DNA of 64,000 nucleotides from Sapientia aquatica (GTDB lineage Bacteria; Pseudomonadota; Gammaproteobacteria; Burkholderiales; Burkholderiaceae_D). The position numbers and the translations under genes were made by a program. The stretch covers positions 62,001 to 126,000 of the forward strand of contig NZ_SMYL01000008.1 of the NCBI RefSeq assembly GCF_004358105.1. The letters run 5' to 3'. The notes under the pieces are model-generated. The model had not been told where the DNA came from. It was given only the letters and a program-made list of their open reading frames with translations, and made no database searches. Below, piece by piece: positions 28,551 through 37,773 of the stretch (position 1 is the stretch's first letter; every line of letters starts with the position of its first letter).

Positions 28551-29417
28551 ATGAAAATCATACAAAACCTATTACGCGTGCTAATCACTTTGTTGGTTCT
28601 AGCCGCAGCCTTTTATCTGGGTGACCGACTCTGGAAACATTACATGCATGCGCCGTGGACGCGCGATGGTCGGGTGCAAGCCAACATCATCAATGTCTCC
28701 GCCGACGTGGCAGGGCATGTGGTTGAAGTACTGGTCAAGGATAACCAGTTAGTACATAAAGGGGACGTGCTCATTAAGATTGACGATCAGCGTTATCGGA
28801 TTGCATTGGCCCAAGCAGAAGCCGTTTTGCAATCGCGCCGCACTGATATGGCGCAAAAAAAACGCAGCGCGGAGCGTCGCTCTAAAGTCGATGATTTAGT
28901 GGTCTCGGGTGAAGTCAGAGAATTAGCCGATACCCAATCGCAGGTCGCTGCCGCCTTGGTACAAGAAGCACAACAACAAGTCGCTATCGCCAAACTTAAT
29001 CTTGAACGCACCGAAGTGCGCGCGCCAGTCGATGGCTACATCACCAATTTATTGGTACATCAAGGTGATTACGCTCAAACCGGTCATCCGCAATTGGCTT
29101 TGGTCGATAAAGATTCGTTTTATATTTTTGGCTATTTTGAAGAAACCAAAATTCCGCTGCTGCGCAACAATGATCCAGTGAGTATCACCTTGATGAGCGG
29201 CGGTCAGGCCTTGCAAGGGCATATTGAAAGCATCTCGCGCGCCATTGCTGATCGAGATAATCCCACTTCCGCTGGGATGCTCGCCAACGTCAATCCAACC
29301 TTTTCATGGGTCAGATTGGCGCAACGGATTCCGGTCAGAATTCATATTGATAACGTGCCCGACAATGTGCTGCTTAGTGCTGGCATGACTTGCACCATTA
29401 TTGATAACAAAAAATAA
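28551..29417 (+). CDS. HlyD/AaeA-like periplasmic adaptor of the efflux pump
   Basis: 288 residues from the ATG at 28551 (a TTG five codons upstream is less likely). An N-terminal membrane anchor (about residues 8-25) is followed by W-T-R-D-G-R-V-Q-A-N-I-I-N-V-S-A-D-V-A-G, the first biotinyl-lipoyl half, a short helical hairpin (about 80-145), then the second lipoyl half with R-A-P-V-D-G-Y-I-T-N and the beta-barrel domain. This is the standard membrane-fusion protein of AaeAB/EmrAB-type pumps, linking the FUSC pump to the NodT duct. It ends the operon. Confidence 0.93.
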   Translation: MKIIQNLLRVLITLLVLAAAFYLGDRLWKHYMHAPWTRDGRVQANIINVSADVAGHVVEVLVKDNQLVHKGDVLIKIDDQRYRIALAQAEAVLQSRRTDMAQKKRSAERRSKVDDLVVSGEVRELADTQSQVAAALVQEAQQQVAIAKLNLERTEVRAPVDGYITNLLVHQGDYAQTGHPQLALVDKDSFYIFGYFEETKIPLLRNNDPVSITLMSGGQALQGHIESISRAIADRDNPTSAGMLANVNPTFSWVRLAQRIPVRIHIDNVPDNVLLSAGMTCTIIDNKK

Positions 29418-29473
29418 TCGACTGCTGCCCGAACACCGTCGAACAGTTTTCCGCCAACTTTAAAAACGTCGTT

Positions 29474-29505
29474 AATCGCGCAATCGGTCTGGATTTTGCG
29501 CGATT
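29474..29505. other. 10-bp stem-loop after the efflux operon
   Basis: AATCGCGCAA (29474-29483) pairs exactly with TTGCGCGATT (29496-29505) across a 12-base loop. No T-run follows on the plus strand, so it is only a weak terminator candidate. Confidence 0.45.
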
Positions 29506-29687
29506 CTCCAAATTGTAAATTCCTAGCTGATATAAACTACTGCAATTCTTGATTCTGGCGCGCTTAGCTCGGTAACGTAGCCTTTGCATTTCGCTGGAAG
29601 AATTAGAAAAAACATAAGCACTTCATCATAATGAATCGGAACGCCAATCAACTCCGGCGTCCAATTCCGATCACTCAGGACGCAGCT

Positions 29688-30620
29688 ATGGATATTTTTG
29701 CACTATTTGCTCACTACGGTCTGTTAGCGCTATTCGTTTGTGTTTTGGTTGAGCAAATGGGTATGCCTATCCCAGCACTGCCGGTGATTGTGGTCGCTGG
29801 TGTTGCGTCTGCCAGCAATCCGATTTTTGCGCTGCAGGCGCTTTTAGTGGCCTGCGTTGCTTCGACGATTTCCGATTCGATCTGGTTTTATTCTGGAAAA
29901 TACTTTGGGCGCAAAGTGCTTGGTCTGTTATGCAGAATTTCAATTTCACCTGACACCTGCGTGCGTCAAAGCGAATTGAATTTTGCACGGCGCGGCGCGG
30001 CCACTTTGGTGATGGCCAAGTTTATTCCCGGAGTTTCGATGTTAGCGTCGCCATTGGCCGGTGCATTAGGAATGAAATACGGTAAATTTGTGCTCTACAA
30101 CCTAACGGGCATTTTGTTGTGGGCTGGCTCGGGAATTTTGTTTGGATTACTGTTTCACGAGCAAGCGCATCAGATTCTCGACTATCTCAGTAACCTTGGC
30201 AGCACTGCTATGTATGTGTTGCTATCCTGCGTGGGACTGTATATCGCTTATCGCATGTGGCGTCGCTGGGCCACGCGCCGCGCTCTGGCCCATATCCCGC
30301 GCTTAGCGCCCAATGAACTGTTTGAGCTGATTACGCAGGGTGCGGATTTATTAATCCTTGATGTGCGCGCCAAAGTCATTGCCACCGCAGAATCTGAGCA
30401 TATTCCCGGTGCGCGCCGTATTGAACTGACCGAAATCGAGACAATTTCTATCGAAACCATCACTTCGGCTTCCAAAATCATCACTTACTGCGCCTGCCCT
30501 AACGACGCATCGGCACTCAAAGCGGCGCAACTTCTGATCAAACGCGGTCATCCGATTAGCGTGCTCAAAGGCGGCATCGACGGCTGGATTAAAGCGGGCT
30601 ACGCAGTGGCGTTACCTTAA
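29688..30620 (+). CDS. DedA-family membrane protein fused to a rhodanese domain
   Basis: 310 residues from the ATG at 29688, chosen because AGGA lies nine bases upstream; an ATG at 29631 lacks a ribosome site. Residues ~1-200 are a DedA (SNARE-associated) domain: E-Q-M-G-M-P-I-P-A-L-P, then G-R-x-x-A-x-L-V-M-A-K-F-I-P-G-V-S-type core (here F-A-R-R-G-A-A-T-L-V-M-A-K-F-I-P-G) and several membrane helices. DedA proteins include undecaprenyl-phosphate and phosphatidylethanolamine flippases. Residues ~215-305 are a rhodanese domain with the active-site-loop cysteine in Y-C-A-C-P-N and the terminal G-G-I-D-G-W. The fusion is known in Proteobacteria but its joint function is unclear. It appears monocistronic. 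Confidence 0.9.
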   Translation: MDIFALFAHYGLLALFVCVLVEQMGMPIPALPVIVVAGVASASNPIFALQALLVACVASTISDSIWFYSGKYFGRKVLGLLCRISISPDTCVRQSELNFARRGAATLVMAKFIPGVSMLASPLAGALGMKYGKFVLYNLTGILLWAGSGILFGLLFHEQAHQILDYLSNLGSTAMYVLLSCVGLYIAYRMWRRWATRRALAHIPRLAPNELFELITQGADLLILDVRAKVIATAESEHIPGARRIELTEIETISIETITSASKIITYCACPNDASALKAAQLLIKRGHPISVLKGGIDGWIKAGYAVALP

Positions 30621-30709
30621 AGCGATTCGGCTTGCAGTTGGCAGCCTAGTTGACTGCTTATACAATGCGCCATCGCTATTAAATTCCGTCTCCACCTAGG
30701 ATTGCCCGA

Positions 30710-31876
30710 ATGCGCTTAACACTCAATTTCACCAAACGCCGCCAAAATTTGCCAGCTCAGCTAGTCGCTGCAATCGCCTTTGCTCTATTAGCCCATCAAG
30801 CCGCGCAAGGTGCAGAGTTACCAATCAAACTTGGCTTAGTCGCTCCATTAACGGGCCCGTCTGGCGTAAGCGGTAAAGACGCTGAGAACGGCGCACGCAT
30901 GGCGGTCGAGGATTTGAACGCAGCAGGAATTCTAATCGGCGGTAAAAAATACCACATCGAACTGCTGGTACAAGACGATGCAGCCGATCCCAGACAAGCG
31001 ACTTCTGCCGCGCAGCTTTTGGTGGACGCCAACGTTAATGGCGTGGTCGGCCACCTCACCTCGGGCACATCCATTCCTGCCTCCAAAATTTATTTCCAAG
31101 CCGGCATCCCGCAACTAACCCCCTTCACCACCAACCCACAATACACCAAGCAAGGCTACAGTTCCGCGTTCCGCATGTGCCCCAACGATGATCAACTCAG
31201 CGACGCATTAGGCCAATACGCCACCCATGAACTTGCAGCAAAAAAGATTGCCGTGATCGACGACGCGACCGCCTATGGGCAAGGCTTAGCCAATCAATTT
31301 AGCAAAAAAGTAAAAAGCGCTGGCACAATCATCACCGCGCGCGAACAGACCAATGATAAGGCGACAGATTTTCACGCCATCCTCACCAAAATCAAACGTG
31401 ATAATCCGGATGTGATTTTTTTCGGCGGCATGGGCACCACTGCAGCACCTTTGCTATTGCAAATGAAATCACTCGGCATCCATGCCAAGCTAATGGGTGG
31501 CGACGGGATTTGCGGGCCATCGAGCTTGCCCGATTTATTGGGTAAAAATTTGATAGATGGACAAGTGATTTGTGCCGATCTAGGCGGTCCCGATTCCAAA
31601 GCAGTTGAAGCGTGGGCGGCTAAATTCGCCAAACGTTTCGGCCCACAATATGGCAATTCCAAATACAGCTATGACGCGGTTTATGTGCTGATTGAGGCGA
31701 TGAAAAAGGCCGGCTCAGTAGAACCAAAAATCTATCTACCGGCTTTAGCGGCAATCAAATTTCAAGGAATCACCGGCCCGATCGAATTCGATAAACACGG
31801 CGACATGGTCAATGCACCTATCATGTTGTACACCTTTATCGGCGGCAAACACGTTTTACTCTCAATGGCTCATTAG
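30710..31876 (+). CDS. Branched-chain amino-acid-type ABC substrate-binding protein
   Basis: 388 residues with a signal peptide ending about AQGA (residue 35) and a TAGGAT ribosome site. The type-I periplasmic binding fold starts with I-K-L-G-L-V-A-P-L-T-G, G-x-D-A-E-N-G-A-R-M-A-V-E-D-L-N and later Q-D-D-A-A-D-P, all typical of LivJ/LivK proteins. No permease or ATPase gene is adjacent, so this is an orphan binding protein that would serve a transporter encoded elsewhere. Ligand is unknown: amino acids, amides or aromatic acids are all possible. Confidence 0.92.
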   Translation: MRLTLNFTKRRQNLPAQLVAAIAFALLAHQAAQGAELPIKLGLVAPLTGPSGVSGKDAENGARMAVEDLNAAGILIGGKKYHIELLVQDDAADPRQATSAAQLLVDANVNGVVGHLTSGTSIPASKIYFQAGIPQLTPFTTNPQYTKQGYSSAFRMCPNDDQLSDALGQYATHELAAKKIAVIDDATAYGQGLANQFSKKVKSAGTIITAREQTNDKATDFHAILTKIKRDNPDVIFFGGMGTTAAPLLLQMKSLGIHAKLMGGDGICGPSSLPDLLGKNLIDGQVICADLGGPDSKAVEAWAAKFAKRFGPQYGNSKYSYDAVYVLIEAMKKAGSVEPKIYLPALAAIKFQGITGPIEFDKHGDMVNAPIMLYTFIGGKHVLLSMAH

Positions 31877-31896
31877 CCCTATTTACTTCCCCGCCA

Positions 31897-31935
31897 GAAG
31901 AGCCTAAGTTTTTTAGTGAATCAACTTGGCTCTTC
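31897..31935 (+). terminator. Candidate terminator hairpin after the binding protein
   Basis: GAAGAGCC-T-AAGTT (31897-31910) pairs with AACTTGGCTCTTC (31923-31935) with a single bulged T and a 12-base loop. The following bases are only moderately T-rich, so efficiency is uncertain. Confidence 0.5.
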
Positions 31936-32116
31936 CAACTTGTTTGTATTTCCTATCTTTTGAAAATAAGCAGCGGCGAATTCCCTGATCGTTGTGAACT
32001 ACCGTATTTAAAAATTTATACAATTTTTATCCTCGCACTATTTAATTTGACCACTCCTTTATTCGCTCCTAGCTAAACTGCGCGCATACCATTTTGGCAC
32101 CTTATTCGGAGCAATC

Positions 32117-32311
32117 ATGAAAATCTTTATTCGTCTTATTCTTGTTGTCAGCAGTCTGGCTTTGGATATCGACGCCATAGCGGCACAAGACCAATTATTG
32201 CTAGATCAAGTCCGCGCATCAAAACAACTGAAAGCGCGGATGAGCAAATTAGCGCAGCACGACTCGGGTACAACGCCTGCCAGCGTCGCAAACAATAAAA
32301 CATCGATTTAA
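32117..32311 (+). CDS. Small exported protein of unknown function
   Basis: 64 residues with a CGGAGC ribosome site, a signal peptide (FIRLILVVSSLAL, likely cleavage after AIAA) and a mature part of about 40 polar residues, probably a single helix (LLLDQVRASKQLKARMSKLA). I do not recognise a family. It lies 105 bases before the porin gene on the same strand, so co-transcription is possible. Confidence 0.6.
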   Translation: MKIFIRLILVVSSLALDIDAIAAQDQLLLDQVRASKQLKARMSKLAQHDSGTTPASVANNKTSI

Positions 32312-32416
32312 TTAAATCAAAGCGATATCTCCACCAATCAGAGCGAGCAGAAACTGAGTGCTTTGGCTCGATAACTCAATGCCGCTTTCCACATTCATTT
32401 AAAGAAAAGTTTAGCT

Positions 32417-34102
32417 ATGCCTAATCAAATTAAACAATCAGCCAACTGGTCTGCATTTACCTTCACCGTTGCTTTAGCCAGCGCGCTCGGTTCACCTTTA
32501 ACCTACGCAGACGAAGTGGCCAACATTCAACCGTCAAACAAAGTCACCGGCAAATGCGATCCCTACAAGGATTACTCCTGTCTAGACAGTTATTTAGGAA
32601 CCACTGTCGCTGAACGGATAGGCAATTATTATTCTTTGGAGTACGGCCACGATACAGCACCGGCTGATCCTAAAGCGCCACCAAGTCGGCGCGATGATCA
32701 AACGCCCGCAGCCCAAACTGCCCCGCCGATGCCATTTACCGAATGGCCTTACGGTGGCACGTCACCATTAGGCGCATCAACGCCAAACGCGACCGACAGT
32801 CCGCTAATGGTTGGCATCGCTAATACAGAAGTGGGTACATGGATGGCGGAAAATAATCTCCAAACCTACGGTTGGATTAACGTGGGCGCGAATTTAAGTA
32901 CTAGCAAAGTACACGGCGGCAATGCGCCAGCAGCCTATGATTACAACCCCAACGCGATCGATTTAAATCAACTCGTTGAATATATTGAACGCGTACCTGA
33001 CATGGTTCAGAAAGACCACAACGATTGGGGTTTTCGGTTCTCAGCGATTTATGGTTCCGACTACCGCTATACCACTTCGTATGGTTTAGGCAGCTATCAA
33101 CTGTTGAATAAAAATGCCGCCTACGGTTGGGATTTGCCGATGTTGTATGTGGATTGGTACACGCCGTTTGTCGGCAATGGACTCAATGTTCGGGTAGGTC
33201 GCTATATCGCAGTACCAGACATTGAAGCGCAGCTCGCGCCAAATAATTATATGTATTCGCACTCGATGACCTACACCTTCGACAACTACACCAACGAAGG
33301 CATCATCGCGTCCTATCAAGCGAATAAGAATTGGATTTTGCAGGCGGGCGTTACCATCGGCACCGAGGCAACCTTTAATCATGCTTGGCAAACCACGACT
33401 AATGTGAATCCTAACCTGCTATACCCGGGCAAGACGTTTAAAGTCGATCCGGGCGCTAGACCATCGGGTACCGTGTGCACCCGCTTTAACTCGGATGATG
33501 GCAAAACCAGTTTCAACGCCTGTGCTAACGGCATCAACAATGGCGAATGGGGTTACAACAATTTGCAATGGAAGGGCATCACGTTTTACCACGCCTTTGA
33601 TGACCATTGGCATGTCTCGGCTGAGTATTATGCTGAGAGCCAAAAGCACGTTCCAAACTTGAATAACGCCTACGTGCAAACCAACCTCATCGCCACTGGC
33701 GCAGGCACACCGTTTTCGCCGAACATCATGCCGTTTAACGCTCCGAGCATGGCGTATTGTGCGAAAAATACCACGACGACAAACAATCCTAATTTGACCT
33801 GTACGTCAAGCTCGAACGGATTGACCGGTTATTTGAATTATTCTCCTGATCCTTTGAATAATTTCTCGCTGCGTCCCGAAATTTATAAAGACAATCAAGG
33901 CCAACGCACCGGCACACCAACGACTTACCATAACATCGCCGTCGGTTGGCAGCATTGGCTCTCGCCGCAGATTGAACTGCGTCCAGAAATCGCGTACTAC
34001 CACGCAGGTCAAGCGGTATTTAATGGCAATTCGAATTATGGGATTGCGGCGAACAAAAAATCTGAAACGATACTCTCGGGTGACATCATTTTCCATTGGT
34101 AA
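32417..34102 (+). CDS. BBP2/OmpL-like outer-membrane porin
   Basis: 561 residues with a signal peptide ending around T-Y-A-D-E (residue ~32) and a ribosome site within AAAGAAAAG upstream. After a Pro-rich linker the protein is a beta-barrel of alternating polar/hydrophobic strands. The segments F-V-G-N-G-L-N-V-R-V-G-R-Y and T-F-D-N-Y-T-N-E-G are typical of the 'putative beta-barrel porin-2, OmpL-like' family common in Proteobacteria. It ends in F-H-W, an aromatic C-terminus as expected for barrel insertion. Solute unknown. Confidence 0.85.
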   Translation: MPNQIKQSANWSAFTFTVALASALGSPLTYADEVANIQPSNKVTGKCDPYKDYSCLDSYLGTTVAERIGNYYSLEYGHDTAPADPKAPPSRRDDQTPAAQTAPPMPFTEWPYGGTSPLGASTPNATDSPLMVGIANTEVGTWMAENNLQTYGWINVGANLSTSKVHGGNAPAAYDYNPNAIDLNQLVEYIERVPDMVQKDHNDWGFRFSAIYGSDYRYTTSYGLGSYQLLNKNAAYGWDLPMLYVDWYTPFVGNGLNVRVGRYIAVPDIEAQLAPNNYMYSHSMTYTFDNYTNEGIIASYQANKNWILQAGVTIGTEATFNHAWQTTTNVNPNLLYPGKTFKVDPGARPSGTVCTRFNSDDGKTSFNACANGINNGEWGYNNLQWKGITFYHAFDDHWHVSAEYYAESQKHVPNLNNAYVQTNLIATGAGTPFSPNIMPFNAPSMAYCAKNTTTTNNPNLTCTSSSNGLTGYLNYSPDPLNNFSLRPEIYKDNQGQRTGTPTTYHNIAVGWQHWLSPQIELRPEIAYYHAGQAVFNGNSNYGIAANKKSETILSGDIIFHW

Positions 34103-34123
34103 GCGCCGCTAAGATTGCCGCAT

Positions 34124-34162
34124 AAAAAAATCCGACTTGCTATGACAGGAGTCGGATTTTTT
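34124..34162. terminator. Bidirectional intrinsic terminator
   Basis: AAAAAATCCGACT and AGTCGGATTTTTT form an A/T-flanked hairpin with T-runs on both strands. It lies between the convergent porin gene and EAL gene and should terminate both. Confidence 0.9.
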
Positions 34163-34198
34163 GTGCATCCTATTTATACAGCCGAAAAGTTCGCTTCT

Positions 34199-34987
34199 CT
34201 ATGGCGGCCAAGAGTCTGGATCAATCTGACCAATCGCTTGGAAGGCAGGCTTACAAAATAAATAGCCCTGCATCAAATGAATTCCTTGCGCGTATAAAAA
34301 ATCTCGCTCGGCCTTGGTTTCGATACCTTCGGCTAAGACCTTAATTCCCAATTCGGTGCAAATCGCGACGATGCCTTTTACGATGGCTTGCTTACTTGGC
34401 GCAGTATCAATATCGCGCACCAAACCCATATCGATTTTAATAATGTCAGGCTGGTAGTCGGCCAGCAAATTCAAACCCGCAAAACCAGAACCAAAATCAT
34501 CAATCGCCGTTTTAAATCCGAAGCGCTGATATTCGTCGAAAATATTAACCAAATGCGGGCGATCAATGACTTGTTCCGATTCCGTCACTTCAAAAATAAT
34601 GCGCTGAATCGGAAAGCCATATTGTTTGGCGGCTTTAAAAGTGGTTTGAATACAGGCTTCCGGTTTATAGACCGCGTTGGGCAAAAAATTAATCGACAAA
34701 AATCCCTGCATGCCCAAAGCCGCAGCGCCCCGTATTGCTTCCACTCGGCAGGCTTGGTCAAACCAATAGCGATTGGTGTCATTTACTTGCGACAGGATTG
34801 AATAGGCCGATTCGCCCTTTACGCCACGCACTAGCGCTTCGTGCGCATAGATGGATTTGGTGCTGACATCGACTATCGGTTGATAAGCAAAAGTGAACTC
34901 AAAATCAAGCTCAACCTCTTGCTTGCATTTTCCGCAAGCCGACTCGCTTGAACTCATTCCCTCTGTATAAATGGGCACAGTACTCAT
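34199..34987 (-). CDS. EAL-domain cyclic-di-GMP phosphodiesterase
   Basis: About 262 residues from the ATG at 34987; ATG at 34957 and TTG at 35047 are alternatives and no start has a well-spaced ribosome site. A short N-terminus with a C-G-K-C pair, which might bind a metal, precedes the EAL domain. Catalytic features look intact: E-A-L-V-R-G, the Asn in S-I-N-F-L-P-N, F-E-V-T-E-S-E, D-D-F-G-S-G, I-I-K-I-D, V-L-A-E-G-I-E-T and Q-G-Y-L-F. It should hydrolyse c-di-GMP to pGpG in the cytosol. No GGDEF or sensory domain is attached. It is convergent with the porin gene and appears monocistronic. Confidence 0.92.
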   Translation of the reverse strand: MSTVPIYTEGMSSSESACGKCKQEVELDFEFTFAYQPIVDVSTKSIYAHEALVRGVKGESAYSILSQVNDTNRYWFDQACRVEAIRGAAALGMQGFLSINFLPNAVYKPEACIQTTFKAAKQYGFPIQRIIFEVTESEQVIDRPHLVNIFDEYQRFGFKTAIDDFGSGFAGLNLLADYQPDIIKIDMGLVRDIDTAPSKQAIVKGIVAICTELGIKVLAEGIETKAERDFLYAQGIHLMQGYLFCKPAFQAIGQIDPDSWPP

Positions 34988-35330
34988 TGGATTTACTAAC
35001 GCGACTAGTGACAACGAAGGTTTCAATATAGCAGAAGATTTAAGCAATTTTTGAACACATTTAACACATCAGCGGTGCAGCATTGCACTAAAAACAGCAC
35101 AAACTGCAAAATATATAACGATTTATTCAGCAGCTTTTGGCGGCATATCTGCGCGTCGCAGGGGCGCCAAATTCCATGCAAGTTAGGGCGAAAATCAAGA
35201 CTACATCGACGCAGACCTGTAACTATCGTGACACATTTCATAACGATAATTGCGCAACTAAAATGACGGCTTAATATTTTTCAAACACCAACTAGCCACC
35301 CACGCACGCCGCAATCTTTAGAGTAAAACA

Positions 35331-37412
35331 ATGCCAAAAACCCTAGTCCTAACCGCCCTGTGCGCTGCAATGTTGGCCGCCTGCGCCACCCACCCAAAAA
35401 GCCCGACTATTCCCGAAGGCAGCATCGTAAAACTGGCGCTGCTTGAGACCAGCGACTTGCACCAAAACGTGCTGAGTTTTGACTATTACGGGGAAAAACC
35501 AGACCCCAGTTTGGGTTTAGAAAGAACGGCGACATTGATCAACGCCGCGCGCGCGGAGAATCCCAATAACGTGTTGCTCGACGATGGCGATGCGATTCAA
35601 GGCACGTTATTGGGCGACTACCAAGCCTTGGCAGCACCGATCAAATGCCAAGACACCTTAGCCATCTACAAAGTCATGAACGCGCTGCACTACGACGGCG
35701 CAGGTTTGGGTAATCATGAGTTCAACTATGGCTTGGGCTTTCAGAGTCAAATCACCAATACCGATTTCCAAATTGCAGGGATTGCCACGCCTGAGCATTG
35801 CGGCGCACCGAATTTTCCTCTGGTGTTATCCAATGTCGTCAATGCTACAACGCAAAAGCCGATCTTCAAGCCTTTCACCTTTATTCCCAAATCCTTCACT
35901 GCCAGCAAACCAGATGGAACTAGCTTCAAGGTTCAACTAAATATCGGCATCATCGGCTTTGTTCCACCACAAATTATGGAATGGGATCAGAAAAATTTAG
36001 CCGGACGGGTGGCGGTTAATGGCGTCGTTGAAAGCGCACAGCGCTACCTTCCGCAGATGCGCGCTGGCGGCGCAGATATAATCGTCGCGTTGTCGCACGG
36101 TGGTTTGGATGCCGCGCCGTATAGTCCAACGATGGAAAACGCCAGCCTGTATCTCAGTAAAACAGGAATCGACGCGCTGCTACTGGGGCATTCACATTTG
36201 ATTTTTCCACTCCCAAAAGAAACGCCGAGCAATACCACCAAGCTAGCGACGATCGATCCATCGCTAGCCAATTTACCGGGTGTTGATTTCGTTAATGGCT
36301 TGGTCAACGGTGTCCCGGCGGTCATGCCGCAAAGTTGGGGGCGCCGTTTAGGCATTATCCAACTGGTGCTCAAGTATCAAGGAGGGAAATGGGTAGTGCA
36401 AAAAGAGCTGACCAAGGTCGAAGCACGCGGTTTTAAATACCACGATGGCATTACCACTGTTGCCGCCGATCCGACTATGGCAGCGCTAATCGAAGCCGAA
36501 CACCGCGCCGCCAGCGCCTATGCCAATCAGGCCTTGGGCAGTAGCACTGATTTTGAAATGTCCACCTACTTCGCGCTGGTTGGCGATGTGAGCGCCATTC
36601 AAATCGTCAATCAGGCGCAAATCGATTACGTCAACAATGTCATCGCAACTTCATCGGATTCGGTGATAGCGAGTTATAAATCAATCCCCGTTATTTCATG
36701 CAGCGCACCGTTTCGCGCTGGTCGTAATGGGCCGACCGACTTTACCGACACCGCCAAAGGCGCTTCACCAGCACATCCGTATCACTTACAAGTACGCAAT
36801 CCGGGCGACCTTTATTTGTACAGCAATAACGATCTGCACGCCGTTAAGATTAGCGGCGCAGATTTAAAAAACTGGTTAGAAAAATCAGCCCAACAATTTG
36901 CCCAAATTAATCCTGCGCTCTCGACCGACCAGGACTTGGTGCCGAGCTACTCCACGATTTATAACTTGGATGTCTGTTACGCCAGCGACAATGCGCTGCG
37001 CTACCAGATTGATGTGACGCGCCCGATTGGCAGTCGCATCGTCGAGCTTAGTTACGCCGCTCATCCAATTAGCGAGCGCGATACTTTTATTGTGGCGACG
37101 AACGATTATCGCGCTGCTGGTGGCGGTAACTTTCCCGGCATTGACGGCAGTAAAACCATATTCAAAGCGCCGGACGCCAATCAAACTGTGCTGAGCAATT
37201 ATTTACGCCGCCACGACCAACTGACCGCCGCCAAGAACGGAATCGGGCAAAGCTGGAGCTTCGTCGCCACAGTAACGAAAGGGCCGATTATTTTGCGCTC
37301 CGCTCCCGATAAATTCGCGCTGGCGCAAGCGCTAGGTTTGCAGCGTGTGCTGGCCGAAGGTGCGCTTGATTCCGATGGCTTTGCTAAATATCGAATTGAC
37401 TTAAGCAAGTAA
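35331..37412 (+). CDS. cpdB: 2',3'-cyclic-nucleotide 2'-phosphodiesterase / 3'-nucleotidase, lipoprotein
   Basis: 693 residues. The signal ends in a lipobox (M-L-A-A-C, Cys18), so the protein is a lipoprotein rather than a free periplasmic enzyme as in enteric CpdB. The metallophosphatase domain shows L-E-T-S-D-L-H-Q-N, D-D-G-D-A-I-Q-G, G-N-H-E-F-N-Y-G, L-S-H-G-G and L-L-G-H-S-H; the C-terminal 5'-nucleotidase domain contains N-D-L-H-A-V-K-I-S-G and Y-R-A-A-G-G-G-N-F-P. It would hydrolyse 2',3'-cyclic nucleotides and 3'-nucleotides for phosphate and nucleoside scavenging. Monocistronic. Confidence 0.92.
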   Translation: MPKTLVLTALCAAMLAACATHPKSPTIPEGSIVKLALLETSDLHQNVLSFDYYGEKPDPSLGLERTATLINAARAENPNNVLLDDGDAIQGTLLGDYQALAAPIKCQDTLAIYKVMNALHYDGAGLGNHEFNYGLGFQSQITNTDFQIAGIATPEHCGAPNFPLVLSNVVNATTQKPIFKPFTFIPKSFTASKPDGTSFKVQLNIGIIGFVPPQIMEWDQKNLAGRVAVNGVVESAQRYLPQMRAGGADIIVALSHGGLDAAPYSPTMENASLYLSKTGIDALLLGHSHLIFPLPKETPSNTTKLATIDPSLANLPGVDFVNGLVNGVPAVMPQSWGRRLGIIQLVLKYQGGKWVVQKELTKVEARGFKYHDGITTVAADPTMAALIEAEHRAASAYANQALGSSTDFEMSTYFALVGDVSAIQIVNQAQIDYVNNVIATSSDSVIASYKSIPVISCSAPFRAGRNGPTDFTDTAKGASPAHPYHLQVRNPGDLYLYSNNDLHAVKISGADLKNWLEKSAQQFAQINPALSTDQDLVPSYSTIYNLDVCYASDNALRYQIDVTRPIGSRIVELSYAAHPISERDTFIVATNDYRAAGGGNFPGIDGSKTIFKAPDANQTVLSNYLRRHDQLTAAKNGIGQSWSFVATVTKGPIILRSAPDKFALAQALGLQRVLAEGALDSDGFAKYRIDLSK

Positions 37413-37424
37413 ACATTCAACGCC

Positions 37425-37456
37425 CAAAAAATAAGGCCACCAAACAGGCGGCCTTA
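37425..37456 (-). terminator. Intrinsic terminator of the HiPIP gene
   Basis: On the minus strand TAAGGCCGCC, a five-base loop and GGTGGCCTTA form a hairpin (one mismatch) followed by TTTTTT. It lies just after the HiPIP stop; the plus strand lacks a T-run, so cpdB is served less well. Confidence 0.8.
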
Positions 37457-37479
37457 GTCATCGTTTCAGCGCAGCGTGC

Positions 37480-37773
37480 TTATTTAGGCTTGGCAACCCA
37501 AGCAGCGCAATAGCCGGTTGGAGATACTTCGGTATCGCCAGCGAACAATTTGCATCCGCCCAAATCTTTGGCAGTTTTGCCCGGTACGAACTGCACGCAA
37601 GCGATGCAATCTTTTTCGCCGTTTGGCTTATCTTGGTATTTCATTGCGGCGCGCATCGCTGCATTGGTTGCCGCGCCAGATTGATTGGCGATCAACATGA
37701 GTGGAATCATGGCTACGGCCATTCCGCCGATTTTCATGAACTGACGACGTGTTGGAGTAGATTTGCTGTCCAT
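37480..37773 (-). CDS. High-potential iron-sulfur protein (HiPIP)
   Basis: 97 residues from the ATG at 37773, which has an AAAGG site seven bases upstream. A Tat signal (T-R-R-Q-F-M-K-I then a hydrophobic stretch to about residue 35) exports the folded protein. The mature part has the four cluster ligands: C-I-A-C, G-G-C-K-L-F and G-Y-C-A-A-W. HiPIPs carry a [4Fe-4S] cluster and act as soluble periplasmic electron carriers, often between the bc1 complex and an oxidase or reductase. Its partner is not encoded nearby. Confidence 0.93.
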   Translation of the reverse strand: MDSKSTPTRRQFMKIGGMAVAMIPLMLIANQSGAATNAAMRAAMKYQDKPNGEKDCIACVQFVPGKTAKDLGGCKLFAGDTEVSPTGYCAAWVAKPK

